From Prevotellaceae bacterium (GTDB lineage: Bacteria; Bacteroidota; Bacteroidia; Bacteroidales; UBA932), in assembly GCA_031267135.1 (NCBI GenBank), contig JAIRZQ010000178.1:1-44348 (forward strand): DNA of 44,348 nucleotides, written 5' to 3'. Positions 43,947-44,348 of the stretch are shown here, in pieces. Made by a program: the position numbers and the translations under genes. The notes under the pieces were generated by a model that saw only the letters and a program-made list of their open reading frames with translations, had not been told where the DNA came from and searched no databases. How positions within the stretch are numbered: position 1 is the stretch's first letter; every line of letters starts with the position of its first letter.

Positions 43947-44046
43947 ACGTCATTGCGAACTGCGAGGTACGAAGCAGGAAGCAATCCGGAAAGAGTTTTA
44001 TCTGTATTTTTTTGGATTGCTTCGGCGTTCCGCCTCGCAATGACGT
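43947..44046. repeat. 100-bp inverted-repeat element (ACGTCATTGCGA ends)
   Basis: Outer arms ACGTCATTGCGA and TCGCAATGACGT are perfect complements, and inner GAAGCAATCC and GGATTGCTTC also pair. The right arm is identical to 31283-31323. It is a MITE/REP-like element of the widespread CATTGCGAG...GAAGCAATC type. Confidence 0.75.
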
Positions 44047-44348
44047 TTCTTTTTCTAACCTGTCTGGTTTTGTCGATTCTGCGTTCCTGCGGAACGAAAT
44101 GTCGGTAGAAAACCGTCCATGTACGGTTTCGCGCGGAGCACTGTCGATGACCGGAAACGCCGCAAGCAACCCGCGCGACATGCAGTGTGTGCTTCTGTAC
44201 TCCCGAGCTGCGCTATGCTTATACGGGGCTATGAATATTTCGCCTCTATGAGGCGGTTCTGTATTTGCCATTTGTTATTTTTTCTTATTATCATCATTTG
44301 CATTTTTCAATCGAGGCTGTGTCAAAAGCACGTTTCTTTATAAACTTT
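44047..44348. other. Gene-free tail with triloop hairpins and a possible IS end
   Basis: No credible gene is seen. Hairpins CGTTCC-TGC-GGAACG (44082-44096) and CGCCTC-TAT-GAGGCG (44241-44255) repeat the three-base-loop pattern of the 4.8-5.9 kb block. GAGGCTGTGTCAAAAGCACG at 44313-44332 looks like the terminal inverted repeat of a transposon that would lie beyond the window. Confidence 0.45.

Overview
The window looks like a chromosomal segment of a low-GC member of the Bacteroidota, most likely Bacteroidales. The grounds are: ribosome-binding sites are mostly not evident; promoters carry the TAnnTTTG -7 box; there are many short-signal lipoproteins; an HU-HIG type histone-like protein, a PASTA-tailed FtsI and a zinc-ribbon PheS are present; and the division/cell-wall cluster lacks murF and ddl. 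I cannot assign a genus from sequence alone.

Layout. (1) 1-2.2 kb is a wrecked prophage or integrative-element end: a small His/Cys-rich protein, a tail-fibre-like gene and a tyrosine recombinase. The last two are fused tail to tail at about 1006-1012, so both lack their native 3' ends. The recombinase lies just past the 3' end of a tRNA-His gene (2283-2357), a classic integration site. (2) 2.4-4.6 kb holds two lipoprotein genes, the first broken by one in-frame TAA. (3) 4.65-5.9 kb is gene-free and packed with perfect hairpins, many with three-base loops. (4) 5.9-8.6 kb carries typA/bipA and a DUF3298-type lipoprotein. (5) 8.6-24.2 kb is a complete dcw cluster on the plus strand: mraZ-rsmH-ftsL-ftsI-murE-mraY-murD-ftsW-murG-murC-ftsQ-ftsA-ftsZ. 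It follows a regulatory region with four TTATCAACA 9-mers, two GTGGCA repeats 20 bp apart and a TAnnTTTG box. These genes make lipid II, export or polymerise it, and build the FtsZ ring. (6) 24.4-26.1 kb is a large lipoprotein; 26.1-26.7 kb is a repeat patch.

(7) 26.7-31.2 kb (locus A) and 38.8-43.8 kb (locus B) are two minus-strand operons of exported proteins. They share a paralogous propeller-like protein placed directly after a large secreted helical protein. Both loci also have a TPR/Sel1-type partner, and B has two outer-membrane barrel-like proteins. The 588-aa protein of B has a Cys-rich secreted N-terminus, a Gly/Ala-rich hydrophobic segment like those of polymorphic toxins, and an unrecognised C-terminal domain. 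This is the best candidate for an undescribed system. (8) Between A and B lie a 23/46-bp minisatellite, an HU-HIG gene with a (GT)17 tract in its upstream region, a UvrD/PcrA helicase, a beta-lactamase-fold hydrolase, a cyclophilin lipoprotein and pheS. (9) 43.8-44.35 kb is again gene-free and shares identical repeats with 5.67 kb and 31.28 kb.

All family assignments are from reading motifs by eye. No database search or structure prediction was run.
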